A DNA stretch of 9,889 nucleotides from Gallionella sp. Its GTDB lineage: Bacteria; Pseudomonadota; Gammaproteobacteria; Burkholderiales; Gallionellaceae. Both the position numbers and the translations under genes were made by a program. The notes beneath the pieces are model-generated. The model searched no databases. It saw only the letters and a list, made by a program, of their open reading frames with translations, and had not been told where the DNA came from. This document shows, piece by piece, positions 1 to 7,456 of the stretch; within the stretch, counting starts at the first letter, position 1; every line of letters starts with the position of its first letter. The stretch spans positions 1 to 9,889 of the forward strand of contig JANLID010000224.1 of the NCBI GenBank assembly GCA_024654105.1. The letters are read 5' to 3'.

Positions 1-42
1 CAGAACGGGGAACTCAAGCAATTGCTGGAGGACATCATTTAA
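1..42 (+). CDS. 3' end of an unidentified upstream gene (partial)
   Basis: The first 42 bases read in frame 1 as QNGELKQLLEDII followed by a TAA stop at 40-42. The charged and leucine-rich tail looks like an ordinary soluble protein C-terminus, probably helical. Thirteen residues are too few to name a family. It lies on the same strand as everything downstream, separated from the lytic transglycosylase gene by 188 bases. I infer that it is a real gene end because the open frame continues off the window edge and no competing frame is convincing; this is weak evidence. Confidence 0.4.
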   Translation, partial: QNGELKQLLEDII

Positions 43-230
43 CAGGAAAGGGTCAACACACAATGCTGCCCGGAAGGATTGGCGCAAGTATTACCCGAAT
101 TAAATGGTCGAGTATTCTATCGGCGCGAGCAACGCCGCGTCAAGCATGAACGCCGAATATGCCATGAAAGCCAGAATTTATGCCTGTACTGGTGTGCTAT
201 GCTCATTACGGTTGTTCAGGTGACAGTGTG
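43..230 (+). other. Intergenic region upstream of slt
   Basis: This 188-base gap separates the upstream partial gene from slt and is the natural place for the slt-cca promoter. A TATTCT hexamer at 113-118 matches the -10 consensus at four of six bases, and TTACCC at 91-96 is a poor -35 candidate with 16-base spacing. A small inverted repeat (CGGCG at 121-125, CGCCG at 133-137) has no following T-run, so it is not a convincing terminator. Two short ORFs (63-149 and 104-223) are open, but neither has recognisable protein character. Confidence 0.3.
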
Positions 231-2165
231 ATGAGACTCATCCCTTGCTTTTTGTTGTCGATCACTTTGCCCGCCTTTGGCGCATCGTTTACGAGTGATG
301 CGGATTTTATGGCGGCGCATGGCGCTTTCCAGGCTGGTGACTCGGCCAGGCTGGCGCAGTTTGCACAACGACTGAAAAAAACGCCGCTTGGAATATACGT
401 CAGCTATTACCAATTGCGCCTCAACCTGGAAAAGGCGGATACAGGCACGGTAAGAAATTTTCTTTCCCGCCCGGAAGACACGCCGATAATTGACCGCTTG
501 CGCGGCGAATGGCTCAAGCTGCTCGGCAAAAAACAACAATGGGATTTGTTCGATGCGGAATACCCGAACCTGCTCGATAAAGATGTCGAACTAATCTGCT
601 ACGCATTGCAATCGCGCCTGCACAACCAGGAGCAAGCCGCGCTGGGCGAAGCGCGCACCTTGTGGTTCAACGGCAAGAGCCAGCCGGACAGTTGCGGTCC
701 GCCATTTGAAGCGGCACTGTCCGCCGGCGTCATCGGCGAACAGGATATCTGGCAACGGCTGCGCCTGACACTGGAGGCCGGCAATGTGTCGCTTGCAAAA
801 CAGCTTGCCGAAAAACTGCGCGGCAATTACGCGGTGTCACCTGTCGCATTGGAAAGCGCGGCGGCTGATGCGGATCGTTATCTCGAAAAACTGACGCTGC
901 ACAATGCAGGCGAGGGTTCACGCGCCGTCGCGCTGTTCGCCCTGCACCGCCTGGCCAAACAATCTCCCGAATTGTCCGTTGCGCGCTGGGAAAAAATCGC
1001 AACGCACTTCACGGAGGCAGAGCAACATTATTTTTACGGCTGGCTGGCTTACGAAGCGGCGCGCAAGCTGGATAATCGTGCGCTGCAGTGGTTCAAGGCG
1101 GCGGCAAACACGCCACTCAATGAACAACAATCGGCATGGCGCGTGCGCGCGGCATTGCGCGCGCAGGATTGGCCGGAAGTGCTGGCAGGCATCAATGCGA
1201 TGAGCGAACAACAGCAACGCGAGGCGGCCTGGCGATATTGGAAGGCACGCGCCCTGCAGGCAGCAGGCAAACCTGCCGAAGCAAGAACACTGCTTGCGGC
1301 GTTGAGCAACGAATATAATTTTTACGGACAACTGGCAAGCGATGAGCTGGCAGGCTTGCCGGTGTTAAGCAAAGCGGCCAAACACAAACCAGGAAAGCAC
1401 GATGTTGCGGCAATGCTGGCATTGCCCGGCATTCAGCGCACACTGGCGTTGTATCGCATGGATATGCGCAGCGAGGCATCAAACGAATGGGGCTGGGCAC
1501 TGCGCAATTTCAACGACCACGAACTGCTCACCGCAGCGGAAATCGCGCGGCGCAATGAAATGTACGACCGCGCCATCAGCGCGGCAGACAGAACCGTAAG
1601 CGTGCATGATTTCAGCCTGCGTTATCTCGCGCCCTATCGCGATGCCTTGCAAACGCATATTCGCGAGCATGGGTTGGAGGAGGCGTGGGTATATGGCCTG
1701 ATACGCCAGGAAAGCCGTTTCGTCACTGCCGCCAAATCCGATACCGGGGCAGCCGGACTGATGCAAATCATGCCGGCAACGGCGCGCTGGACAGCCATGA
1801 AGCTGGGGTTGAAGAGCTACCGCCAATCGTTGATTCACCAGATCGACACCAACCTGCGCCTCGGCACCTATTACATGAAAACCATATTGTCGCGATTTGA
1901 TGATAACCCGGTGCTGGCCTCGGCAGCATACAATGCCGGCCCGGGACGGGCGCATCGGTGGCGTGGTGACCAGCCATTGGAAGGCGCAATTTATGCCGAG
2001 ACCATCCCCTTCGACGAAACGCGCGATTATGTGAAAAAAGTGATGAGCAATACCATGTATTACGCCAGACAATTCGATGCGCCATCGCCCCCGCTCAAAC
2101 AACGCATGGGCATCGTCTCAGCCAGAACAGCGGAAAACCAGCAAGTCATGCCCGATGAAGGATGA
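231..2165 (+). CDS. slt: Periplasmic soluble lytic murein transglycosylase (Slt70 family)
   Basis: This enzyme cleaves the MurNAc-GlcNAc bond of peptidoglycan in the periplasm, leaving 1,6-anhydromuropeptides, during wall turnover and remodelling. The 644-residue product is about the length of the E. coli Slt70 precursor. Residues 1-18 form a signal peptide with a likely AFGA/S cleavage. A long alpha-helical region typical of the family's superhelical ring (about 19-460) comes next. The C-terminal transglycosylase domain (about 475-600) carries the catalytic Glu494 in RQESRF, GLMQIMP at 509-515 and AYNAGPGR at 566-573. I prefer ATG 231 over the in-frame ATG at 180 because it puts the signal peptide at the N-terminus; GTG 228 is also possible. 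The 3' end overlaps cca by 11 bases, suggesting cotranscription and coupled translation. The family is certain; the exact start is likely but not proven. Confidence 0.95.
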   Translation: MRLIPCFLLSITLPAFGASFTSDADFMAAHGAFQAGDSARLAQFAQRLKKTPLGIYVSYYQLRLNLEKADTGTVRNFLSRPEDTPIIDRLRGEWLKLLGKKQQWDLFDAEYPNLLDKDVELICYALQSRLHNQEQAALGEARTLWFNGKSQPDSCGPPFEAALSAGVIGEQDIWQRLRLTLEAGNVSLAKQLAEKLRGNYAVSPVALESAAADADRYLEKLTLHNAGEGSRAVALFALHRLAKQSPELSVARWEKIATHFTEAEQHYFYGWLAYEAARKLDNRALQWFKAAANTPLNEQQSAWRVRAALRAQDWPEVLAGINAMSEQQQREAAWRYWKARALQAAGKPAEARTLLAALSNEYNFYGQLASDELAGLPVLSKAAKHKPGKHDVAAMLALPGIQRTLALYRMDMRSEASNEWGWALRNFNDHELLTAAEIARRNEMYDRAISAADRTVSVHDFSLRYLAPYRDALQTHIREHGLEEAWVYGLIRQESRFVTAAKSDTGAAGLMQIMPATARWTAMKLGLKSYRQSLIHQIDTNLRLGTYYMKTILSRFDDNPVLASAAYNAGPGRAHRWRGDQPLEGAIYAETIPFDETRDYVKKVMSNTMYYARQFDAPSPPLKQRMGIVSARTAENQQVMPDEG

Positions 2166-3393
2166 AACAAAAATTTATTGCGTAGGCGGTGCGGTACGCG
2201 ACCAACTGCTCGGCCTGCCGGTGCAGGATCATGACTGGGTGGTAGTGGGCAGCACGCCGGAAAATATGGTAGCGCAGGGTTTTCAGCCAGTCGGCAAGGA
2301 TTTCCCGGTGTTCCTGCATCCGGAAACGTATGAAGAATATGCGCTGGCGCGCACCGAGCGCAAGACGGCGCGCGGCTACAAGGGTTTCGCCGTGTATGCC
2401 GCGCCGGATGTCACACTGGAGCAGGACCTGTTGCGCCGCGACTTCACCATCAATGCCATCGCGCAGGATGTTGACGGCAATTTGATCGACCCGCACCACG
2501 GCATCGCCGACCTGCGCGCCGGCATTCTGCGCCATGTCAGCACGGCGTTCAGCGAAGACCCGGTGCGTATCCTGCGCGCGGCGCGATTTGCGGCACGCTT
2601 CGGTTTTGTCATCGCGCCGGAAACCCTGACGCTGATGCGTGACATGACGAACAACGGCGAGGTGGATGCGCTGGTGGCGGAGCGCGTGTGGCAGGAGCTG
2701 GCGCGCGGCCTGATGGAGAAAAAACCATCACGCTTTTTTGAAACATTGCGCAGTTGCGGCACACTGGCGAAAATTCTGCCCGAGGTGGACGCGCTGTTCG
2801 GCGTGCCGCAGCCGGAAAAATACCACCCGGAAATTGATTGCGGCATCCACACCCTGCTGGTGGTGGATGATGCCGCGCGACACGATTATGTGCTGGAAGT
2901 ACGTTTCGCCGCACTGACGCATGACCTGGGCAAAGCGACGACACCAAAGGACATCCTGCCGCGCCACATCGGCCATGAACTGCGCGGGGCGGAGCTCATC
3001 AAGAAACTATCGCAGCGGCTGCGCGTACCCAGTGACTGCCGCGACCTGGCGCTGCTCGCGGCGCGCTATCACGGCGACATCCATCGCGCCTTCGACTTGC
3101 GCGCCGAAACCATCATCAGATTGTTCCAATCAGCGGACGCATGGCGCAGGCCGGAACGCTTCGCGCAATTGCTGCAAGTCTGCGCCACGGACGCGCATGG
3201 CCGCACCGGCCATGAACAGGATGACTATCCGCAAGCGGATTATCTGCTGCAACTGCTGGCCGCCGCGCGCGCAGTGGACGCGGGCGCAATCGCCAGCCAT
3301 TGCGCGGACCAGGCCGCTATCCCGGAACGCGTGCGGCTGGCTCGTGTGGCGGCAATCGAAAAGATAACTCAGCCGGAATCCGGCACGAACTGA
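2155..3393 (+). CDS. cca: CCA-adding tRNA nucleotidyltransferase, multifunctional (class II, HD domain)
   Basis: Cca builds or repairs the 3'-CCA end of tRNAs from CTP and ATP without a nucleic acid template. The 412-residue product has the same length as E. coli Cca and resembles it throughout. The nucleotidyltransferase head has GGAVRD at 11-16, metal-binding Asp25 and Asp27 in DHDWVVVG, and RRDFTINA at 94-101. The C-terminal half holds an HD phosphohydrolase domain with His256-Asp257 in THDLGK, which in E. coli gives phosphatase and 2',3'-cyclic phosphodiesterase activities. ATG 2155 gives the family's usual N-terminus (MKDETKIYCVGGAVRD). The frame is open back to 2077, but the extra residues look non-native and lie inside slt. 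The start sits within the slt 3' end and lacks a strong Shine-Dalgarno, so translation is probably coupled to slt. Confidence 0.96.
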   Translation: MKDETKIYCVGGAVRDQLLGLPVQDHDWVVVGSTPENMVAQGFQPVGKDFPVFLHPETYEEYALARTERKTARGYKGFAVYAAPDVTLEQDLLRRDFTINAIAQDVDGNLIDPHHGIADLRAGILRHVSTAFSEDPVRILRAARFAARFGFVIAPETLTLMRDMTNNGEVDALVAERVWQELARGLMEKKPSRFFETLRSCGTLAKILPEVDALFGVPQPEKYHPEIDCGIHTLLVVDDAARHDYVLEVRFAALTHDLGKATTPKDILPRHIGHELRGAELIKKLSQRLRVPSDCRDLALLAARYHGDIHRAFDLRAETIIRLFQSADAWRRPERFAQLLQVCATDAHGRTGHEQDDYPQADYLLQLLAAARAVDAGAIASHCADQAAIPERVRLARVAAIEKITQPESGTN

Positions 3394-3464
3394 ATAATGA
3401 TGAGCTGTTCTGTGATAAGCTCCGCGCCATTGTGATGCCACTCGTTTATTGAGCAATTCATTTC

Positions 3465-4577
3465 ATGCCTTCCGCTGCCGTATCCTCCCGCGCAAGCACA
3501 TTGCTGCGCCGCGAAATTCTTGATCTGCATGCCTACCATGTATCCGACAGTACCGGCTACGTCAAACTGGATGCAATGGAAAATCCTTATCGCTTGCCGC
3601 ACGAATTGCGCGACGAAATCGCCGATGCGGTCGCGGTCGCGGCCATTAACCGTTATCCCGACCCCGCCGCCACATCGCTCAAGGAAAAAATCCGTGGCGT
3701 GCTGGGCTTGCCGGATGGGATGGAGGTGTTGCTCGGCAACGGCTCGGATGAATTGATCCAGTTGCTGGCGCTGGCGCTCAACAAGCCCGGTGCGGCATTG
3801 CTGGGCGTTGAGCCGTCTTTCGTGATGTACCGGATGATCGCGACGTTCACTGGAATGCGCTATGTCGGCGTGCCGCTGGCGGAGGATTTCTCGCTGGATT
3901 TATCCGCAACGCTCGCCGCGATCCGGCGCGAACAACCTGCGCTGATGTTTTTGGCCTATCCGAATAATCCTACCGGCAACCTGTTCCCGGCGGATGCCGT
4001 GGCGCAGATCATCGAAGCGGCGCAAGGCTTGGTGGTGGTGGATGAAGCCTACTATGCCTTTGCCGGCGACAGCTTTATCCCACATTTGGCGCGCTATCCG
4101 AATCTGCTGGTGATGCGCACCTTTTCCAAGCTCGGCATGGCTGGGCTGCGCCTCGGCTTTCTGGCGGGCAATACGGCTTGGCTGGAGCAACTGGAAAAGT
4201 TGCGCTTGCCGTATAATGTCGGCGTTTTGCCGCAGGTGGTCGCCGAAAAGTTATTGGAACACCATGAAGTGCTGTTGCAACAGGCGGAACAGATCAAGCT
4301 GGATCGTGCCACGCTGTACCGGCAATTGAGTGAAATCGCCGCCATACAGGTTTACCCCAGCGAGGCGAATTTCCTGCTATTCCGTGTGGCGCACGCGACA
4401 GAAATATTTGACGGCCTGAAACAACGCGGGGTGCTGATCAAGAACCTGCATGGCGGGCATCCGATGCTGAGCGGCTGCCTGCGCGTGACGGTCGGTACGC
4501 CCGACGAATGCGCGAAGTTTGTGGCAGCATTGCAGGACACCCTTAACCAATTCGCACAAGGCGAAAATCATGCGTAG
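3465..4577 (+). CDS. hisC: Histidinol-phosphate aminotransferase
   Basis: HisC is a PLP-dependent class I/II aminotransferase that converts imidazole acetol phosphate plus glutamate to histidinol phosphate, late in histidine biosynthesis. The 370-residue product shows the expected fold-type I landmarks: KLDAMENPY near the N-terminus, NRYPDP, the LLGNGSDELI cofactor-binding segment, YPNNPTG at 165-171, DEAYYAF with Asp193 (pairs with the PLP pyridine nitrogen) and Tyr196, and the PLP-binding Lys222 in RTFSKLGMAGLRLG. ATG 3465 gives a normal N-terminus, but the Shine-Dalgarno is weak (GAG at 3451-3453, 11 bases upstream). It follows cca after 71 bases and overlaps hisB by 8 bases, so it begins the his block here. 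Paralogous aminotransferases exist, but the his context settles the assignment. Confidence 0.95.
   Translation: MPSAAVSSRASTLLRREILDLHAYHVSDSTGYVKLDAMENPYRLPHELRDEIADAVAVAAINRYPDPAATSLKEKIRGVLGLPDGMEVLLGNGSDELIQLLALALNKPGAALLGVEPSFVMYRMIATFTGMRYVGVPLAEDFSLDLSATLAAIRREQPALMFLAYPNNPTGNLFPADAVAQIIEAAQGLVVVDEAYYAFAGDSFIPHLARYPNLLVMRTFSKLGMAGLRLGFLAGNTAWLEQLEKLRLPYNVGVLPQVVAEKLLEHHEVLLQQAEQIKLDRATLYRQLSEIAAIQVYPSEANFLLFRVAHATEIFDGLKQRGVLIKNLHGGHPMLSGCLRVTVGTPDECAKFVAALQDTLNQFAQGENHA
4558..4561 (+). promoter_or_regulatory. Shine-Dalgarno of hisB inside hisC
   Basis: AAGG at 4558-4561 lies 8 bases before ATG 4570, within the last codons of hisC. It supports ATG 4570 over the in-frame upstream ATG at 4519 and suggests coupling of hisB to hisC translation. 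Confidence 0.55.
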
Positions 4578-5157
4578 CGCGAAGGTCTCACGCAACACAC
4601 TGGAAACCCAGATTACCGTTGAGCTGAATCTGGATGGCAGCGGCCAGGCCAGGTTTGATACCGGCCTGCCATTCCTTGACCACATGTTCGACCAGATTGC
4701 CCGGCACGGCCTGCTGGACATCAACATTCTCGCCAAAGGCGATTTGCACATCGATGCGCATCACACCGTGGAAGATATCGGCATTACCCTCGGTCAGGCG
4801 TTCAACCAGGCGGTCGGCGACAAGAAAGGTTTGCGCCGCTACGGTCACGCTTACGTGCCGCTGGATGAATCCTTGTCGCGCGCGGTGCTGGATATCTCCG
4901 GCCGCCCCGGCCTGGTGTTCAACTGCGAATTTGTGCGCGACAGCATCGGCGAATTTGACGTGGATCTGATCAACGAATTTTTCCAGGGCTTCGTCAATCA
5001 CGCGCTGGTCACGCTGCACATCGACAATTTGGCCGGCAACAATGCCCACCATCAGGCGGAAACCATTTTCAAGGCCTTCGGTCGCGCATTGCGCATGGCA
5101 CTGGAGCTTGATCCGCGCATGGCCGGCGTAACACCTTCTACCAAGGGAACGCTGTAA
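4570..5157 (+). CDS. hisB: Imidazoleglycerol-phosphate dehydratase (monofunctional)
   Basis: HisB dehydrates imidazole glycerol phosphate to imidazole acetol phosphate, the step before HisC. The 195-residue product has the length of monofunctional enzymes. It lacks the N-terminal histidinol-phosphate phosphatase domain of E. coli HisB, so that phosphatase must be encoded elsewhere. The two quasi-repeated metal-binding motifs of the fold are visible: DAHHTVED (His64, His65, Glu68) and NAHHQAE (His160, His161, Glu164). FLDHMFDQIARHG (35-47) and the C-terminal STKGTL are also typical. ATG 4570 gives the expected N-terminus (MRSAKVSRNTLETQI) and overlaps the hisC stop by 8 bases. The next gene, hisH, starts 6 bases after the stop. 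Confidence 0.97.
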   Translation: MRSAKVSRNTLETQITVELNLDGSGQARFDTGLPFLDHMFDQIARHGLLDINILAKGDLHIDAHHTVEDIGITLGQAFNQAVGDKKGLRRYGHAYVPLDESLSRAVLDISGRPGLVFNCEFVRDSIGEFDVDLINEFFQGFVNHALVTLHIDNLAGNNAHHQAETIFKAFGRALRMALELDPRMAGVTPSTKGTL

Positions 5158-5163
5158 ATTGAA

Positions 5164-5796
5164 ATGGTCGATGTTGCCGTTGTAGACTATGGAATGGGTA
5201 ATCTGCGCTCGGTCAAGCAAGCCTTGCGCAAAGTTTCGCCCGATGCCGAAATCGTCGTGAGCGACGATGCCGGGGTGATTGCAAATGCCGGGCGCGTGGT
5301 ATTTCCCGGACAGGGCGCAATGCCGGACTGCATGCGCGAACTGGATATACGCGGCCTGCGCGATGCCGTGCTGGAGGCCGCGCGCGATAAGCCTTTTCTA
5401 GGCATCTGCATCGGCCTGCAAATGCTGTTCGAACATAGCACCGAGGGTGATGTGGCGGGACTGGGCATTTTGCGCGGCGAAGTCGTGCGCTTCGCCAGTA
5501 ATCTGCACGATACGCAGGGTAACAGGCTCAAGGTGCCGCACATGGGCTGGAACCGGGTACATCATGCGCAACATCCGTTATGGGACGGCATCGCCCAGGG
5601 CGACCGCTTCTACTTCGTGCATAGCTATTACGTGCAGCCACAGGATGCGTCACTGGTGCAAGGCACCAGCGATTACCCGCAGCCCTTCGTGTGCGCGGTA
5701 GCGCAAGACAATCTGTTCGCGGTGCAATTCCACCCGGAAAAAAGCCAAACAGCGGGGCTGAAGCTGCTGCAAAATTTCGTGCAATGGAACCCTTAA
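5164..5796 (+). CDS. hisH: Imidazole glycerol phosphate synthase, glutamine amidotransferase subunit
   Basis: HisH hydrolyses glutamine and passes ammonia to HisF in the cytoplasmic HisH-HisF complex, which forms imidazole glycerol phosphate and AICAR. The 210-residue class I (triad) amidotransferase begins with VAVVDYGMGNLRSV. It has the oxyanion-strand region PGQGAMPDC, nucleophile Cys82 in GICIGLQMLFE, and His190 with Glu192 in QFHPEKSQ, so the catalytic triad is complete. ATG 5164 is the only sensible start. The only purine-rich site, AAGGGA at 5143-5148, is 15 bases upstream, longer than ideal, so coupling to hisB is likely. Its partner hisF lies two genes downstream, with hisA between them, a common proteobacterial order. 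Confidence 0.97.
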   Translation: MVDVAVVDYGMGNLRSVKQALRKVSPDAEIVVSDDAGVIANAGRVVFPGQGAMPDCMRELDIRGLRDAVLEAARDKPFLGICIGLQMLFEHSTEGDVAGLGILRGEVVRFASNLHDTQGNRLKVPHMGWNRVHHAQHPLWDGIAQGDRFYFVHSYYVQPQDASLVQGTSDYPQPFVCAVAQDNLFAVQFHPEKSQTAGLKLLQNFVQWNP

Positions 5797-5811
5797 CTTT
5801 TACGTACTGCC

Positions 5812-6576
5812 ATGCTGATTATTCCCGCGATTGATTTGAAAGACGGTCATTGTGTGCGCCTCAAACAGGGCGTGATGAAAGATGCCACGGTGTTTTCCGA
5901 AGATCCCGCTGCCATGGCGCAGCATTGGCTGGAGCAAGGCGCGCGCCGCCTGCATCTGGTGGATTTGAATGGCGCGTTCGCCGGCAAGCCGAAGAATGAA
6001 GCTGCGGTGCGCAGCATCATCGAAGCGATGGACGGCAGCGATGTGCCGGTGCAACTGGGCGGCGGCATCCGCGACCTGGAAACCATCGAGCGCTATCTCG
6101 ACATCGGCGTGACTTACGTCATCATCGGCACCGCGGCGGTCAAAGTGCCGGGGTTCCTGCATGAGGCCTGCGACGCTTTTCCCGGCCACATCATGGTCGG
6201 TCTGGATGCCAAGGGCGGCAAGGTGGCGGTGGACGGCTGGTCGAAACTGACCGGGCACGACGTGGCCGACCTGGCAAAACGTTTTGAAGGATACGGCGTG
6301 GAAGCGGTCATTTACACCGACATCGGGCGCGACGGCATGTTGTCCGGCGTGAATATTCCGGCCACCGTTGAGCTGGCCCGCCCGCTGCATGTGCCGGTAA
6401 TTGCCAGTGGCGGCATCACCAATATGGACGATGTGCGTGCGCTGTGCGCGGTGTATCAGGAAGGTATCACCGGCGCGATTACCGGGCGTGCGATTTATGA
6501 AGGCTCGCTGGATTTGCGCGCCGCGCAAGCATTGGCCGACGAGCTGACCCCGATCAAACTATCCTTTAACAGTTAA
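5812..6576 (+). CDS. hisA: ProFAR isomerase (phosphoribosylformimino-AICAR-P isomerase)
   Basis: HisA opens the ribose ring of ProFAR by an Amadori rearrangement to give PRFAR, the substrate of HisH-HisF. The 254-residue protein is a (beta/alpha)8 barrel. It starts MLIIPAIDLKDGHCVRL, with general acid-base Asp8, and has the second catalytic aspartate Asp132 in VGLDAKGG. Phosphate-binding loops are visible as QLGGGIRD and VIASGGI, and TDIGRDGM includes Asp170. The half-barrel repeat shared with HisF is evident. The 15-base gap after hisH contains no recognisable Shine-Dalgarno, so translation probably depends on reinitiation from hisH. The hisF start follows 6 bases after the stop. Confidence 0.97.
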   Translation: MLIIPAIDLKDGHCVRLKQGVMKDATVFSEDPAAMAQHWLEQGARRLHLVDLNGAFAGKPKNEAAVRSIIEAMDGSDVPVQLGGGIRDLETIERYLDIGVTYVIIGTAAVKVPGFLHEACDAFPGHIMVGLDAKGGKVAVDGWSKLTGHDVADLAKRFEGYGVEAVIYTDIGRDGMLSGVNIPATVELARPLHVPVIASGGITNMDDVRALCAVYQEGITGAITGRAIYEGSLDLRAAQALADELTPIKLSFNS

Positions 6577-6582
6577 GTCTGG

Positions 6583-7341
6583 ATGCTCGCCAAAAGAATT
6601 ATTCCCTGTCTCGATGTCACGGCGGGGCGCGTGGTCAAAGGCGTGAGTTTCGTCGAGTTGCGCGATGCCGGCGATCCGGTGGAGATTGCGCGCCGCTATG
6701 ACGAGCAGGGCGCGGACGAGCTGACTTTTCTCGACATCACCGCCAGTTCGGATGATAGGGGCATCATTTTCCGCATCATCGAGCAGGTCGCGTCGCAGGT
6801 GTTCATTCCGCTGACCGTCGGCGGCGGGGTGCGCGAAGTCGGCGACGTGCGCAATTTGTTGAATGCCGGAGCCGACAAGGTCAGCATCAACACCTCCGCC
6901 GTGCTGAACCCGCAACTGGTCGCGGATGCCGCCGGGCGTTACGGTTCGCAGTGTATCGTGGTGGCAATCGATGCCAAGCAAGTTGCGCCTAACCGCTGGG
7001 AAGTGTTCACTCACGGTGGACGCAAGGCGACGGGACTGGATGTAGTAGAGTGGGCGAAAAAAATGCAAGCCTTGGGCGCGGGCGAAATCCTGCTGACCAG
7101 CATGGACCGGGACGGGCAGAAAAACGGTTTCGACCTGGCGCTGACGCGCACGGTAACCGACGCGCTGGAAATCCCGGTGATTGCCAGCGGCGGCGTGGGC
7201 AACTTGCAGCACCTGGCCGACGGCGTGAAACTCGGCGGCGCAGATGCGGTGCTGGCGGCGAGCATTTTCCACTTCGGCGAATACACCGTGCAGCAGGCCA
7301 AGCGGTTCATGGCGGGGCAAGGAATAGAAGTTAGGTTGTAA
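6583..7341 (+). CDS. hisF: Imidazole glycerol phosphate synthase, cyclase subunit
   Basis: HisF uses ammonia supplied by HisH to convert PRFAR into imidazole glycerol phosphate and AICAR, the latter feeding purine synthesis. The 252-residue (beta/alpha)8 barrel begins MLAKRIIPCLDVTAGRVVKG, with catalytic Asp11. It has the second catalytic Asp130 in VVAIDAK. Phosphate-binding glycine motifs appear as TVGGGVR and VIASGGVG, and the protein ends GIEVRL. All family landmarks and the usual length are present. Start ATG 6583 lies 6 bases after hisA with no clear Shine-Dalgarno. It is the last gene before the only large gap in the his block, which contains a palindromic repeat. Confidence 0.98.
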   Translation: MLAKRIIPCLDVTAGRVVKGVSFVELRDAGDPVEIARRYDEQGADELTFLDITASSDDRGIIFRIIEQVASQVFIPLTVGGGVREVGDVRNLLNAGADKVSINTSAVLNPQLVADAAGRYGSQCIVVAIDAKQVAPNRWEVFTHGGRKATGLDVVEWAKKMQALGAGEILLTSMDRDGQKNGFDLALTRTVTDALEIPVIASGGVGNLQHLADGVKLGGADAVLAASIFHFGEYTVQQAKRFMAGQGIEVRL

Positions 7342-7356
7342 ACTTGAAATCGTTTA

Positions 7357-7442
7357 GCCACAGAGAACACGGAGGCCACAGAGAGAATCTGTTGAGTCGA
7401 AGTGTTGGTGGTTTTCTCTGTGGCCTCCGTGTACTCTGTGGC
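7357..7442. repeat. Large imperfect palindrome (GCCACAGAG-type hairpin repeat) between hisF and hisI
   Basis: Two 31-base arms, 7357-7387 and 7412-7442, are inverted copies of each other and flank a 24-base loop. Only two positions fail to pair as DNA: A7366 opposite A7433, and G7385 opposite T7414. The second becomes a G-U wobble in RNA, so a transcript would form a nearly unbroken 31-bp stem. Each arm has internal structure: GCCACAGAGA occurs at 7357-7366 and again at 7375-7384, around ACACGGAG. The symmetry and repeat-within-repeat design resemble small non-coding interspersed chromosomal elements. No ORF or transposase is present. A T-run after the stem is weak (TTTT at 7446-7449), so it is not a classical terminator. 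Dispersal in the genome is inferred, not seen, as only one copy is in the window. Confidence 0.85.
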
Positions 7443-7456
7443 GACTTTTGATTCTT

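Noticed and set aside
104..223. A 39-codon ORF with a SxGASNAASSMNAEYAMK-like start, faintly reminiscent of small YjfB-type motility proteins
   Set aside because: The resemblance is loose, there is no Shine-Dalgarno, the C-terminal half does not fit, and it runs almost to the slt start.
1144..1165. Inverted repeat TGCGCGC / GCGCGCA inside slt
   Set aside because: It follows from the Ala/Arg-rich codons of the protein there and has an 8-base loop with no sign of function.
1479..2102. Minus-strand open frame (207 codons) opposite the slt catalytic domain
   Set aside because: The plus strand encodes a complete, motif-rich transglycosylase domain here; the antisense product has no supporting features.
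3391..3419. Candidate sigma-70 promoter before hisC (GATAAG at 3414-3419 with TG upstream; TGAATA at 3391-3396)
   Set aside because: The -10 matches four of six bases and the -35 only three, a level expected by chance; readthrough from slt-cca is equally possible.
3402..3424. Small inverted repeat GAGCT...AGCTC between cca and hisC
   Set aside because: Only 5 base pairs with an 11-base loop and no T-run; too weak to call a terminator or attenuator. No histidine-rich leader peptide is present either.
4588..5220. Minus-strand open frame (210 codons) opposite hisB
   Set aside because: A shadow of hisB. It would also cross the hisB-hisH junction, and its protein resembles no family.
5800..6528. 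Minus-strand open frame (242 codons) opposite hisA
   Set aside because: A shadow of hisA with no recognisable domains or ribosome-binding site; hisA is complete and unambiguous.
6559..7320. Long open frame (253 codons) on the minus strand opposite hisF
   Set aside because: It mirrors the hisF frame almost exactly, and its protein is a low-complexity His/Ala/Arg-rich sequence with no family character. Long antisense frames are expected opposite codon-biased GC-rich genes.
7357..7442. CRISPR array or rho-independent terminator reading of the GCCACAGAG repeats
   Set aside because: Units are too few and arranged as inverted arms with no regular spacers, so not CRISPR. The stem is not followed by a proper T-run, and the coding run continues, so a terminator is unlikely.
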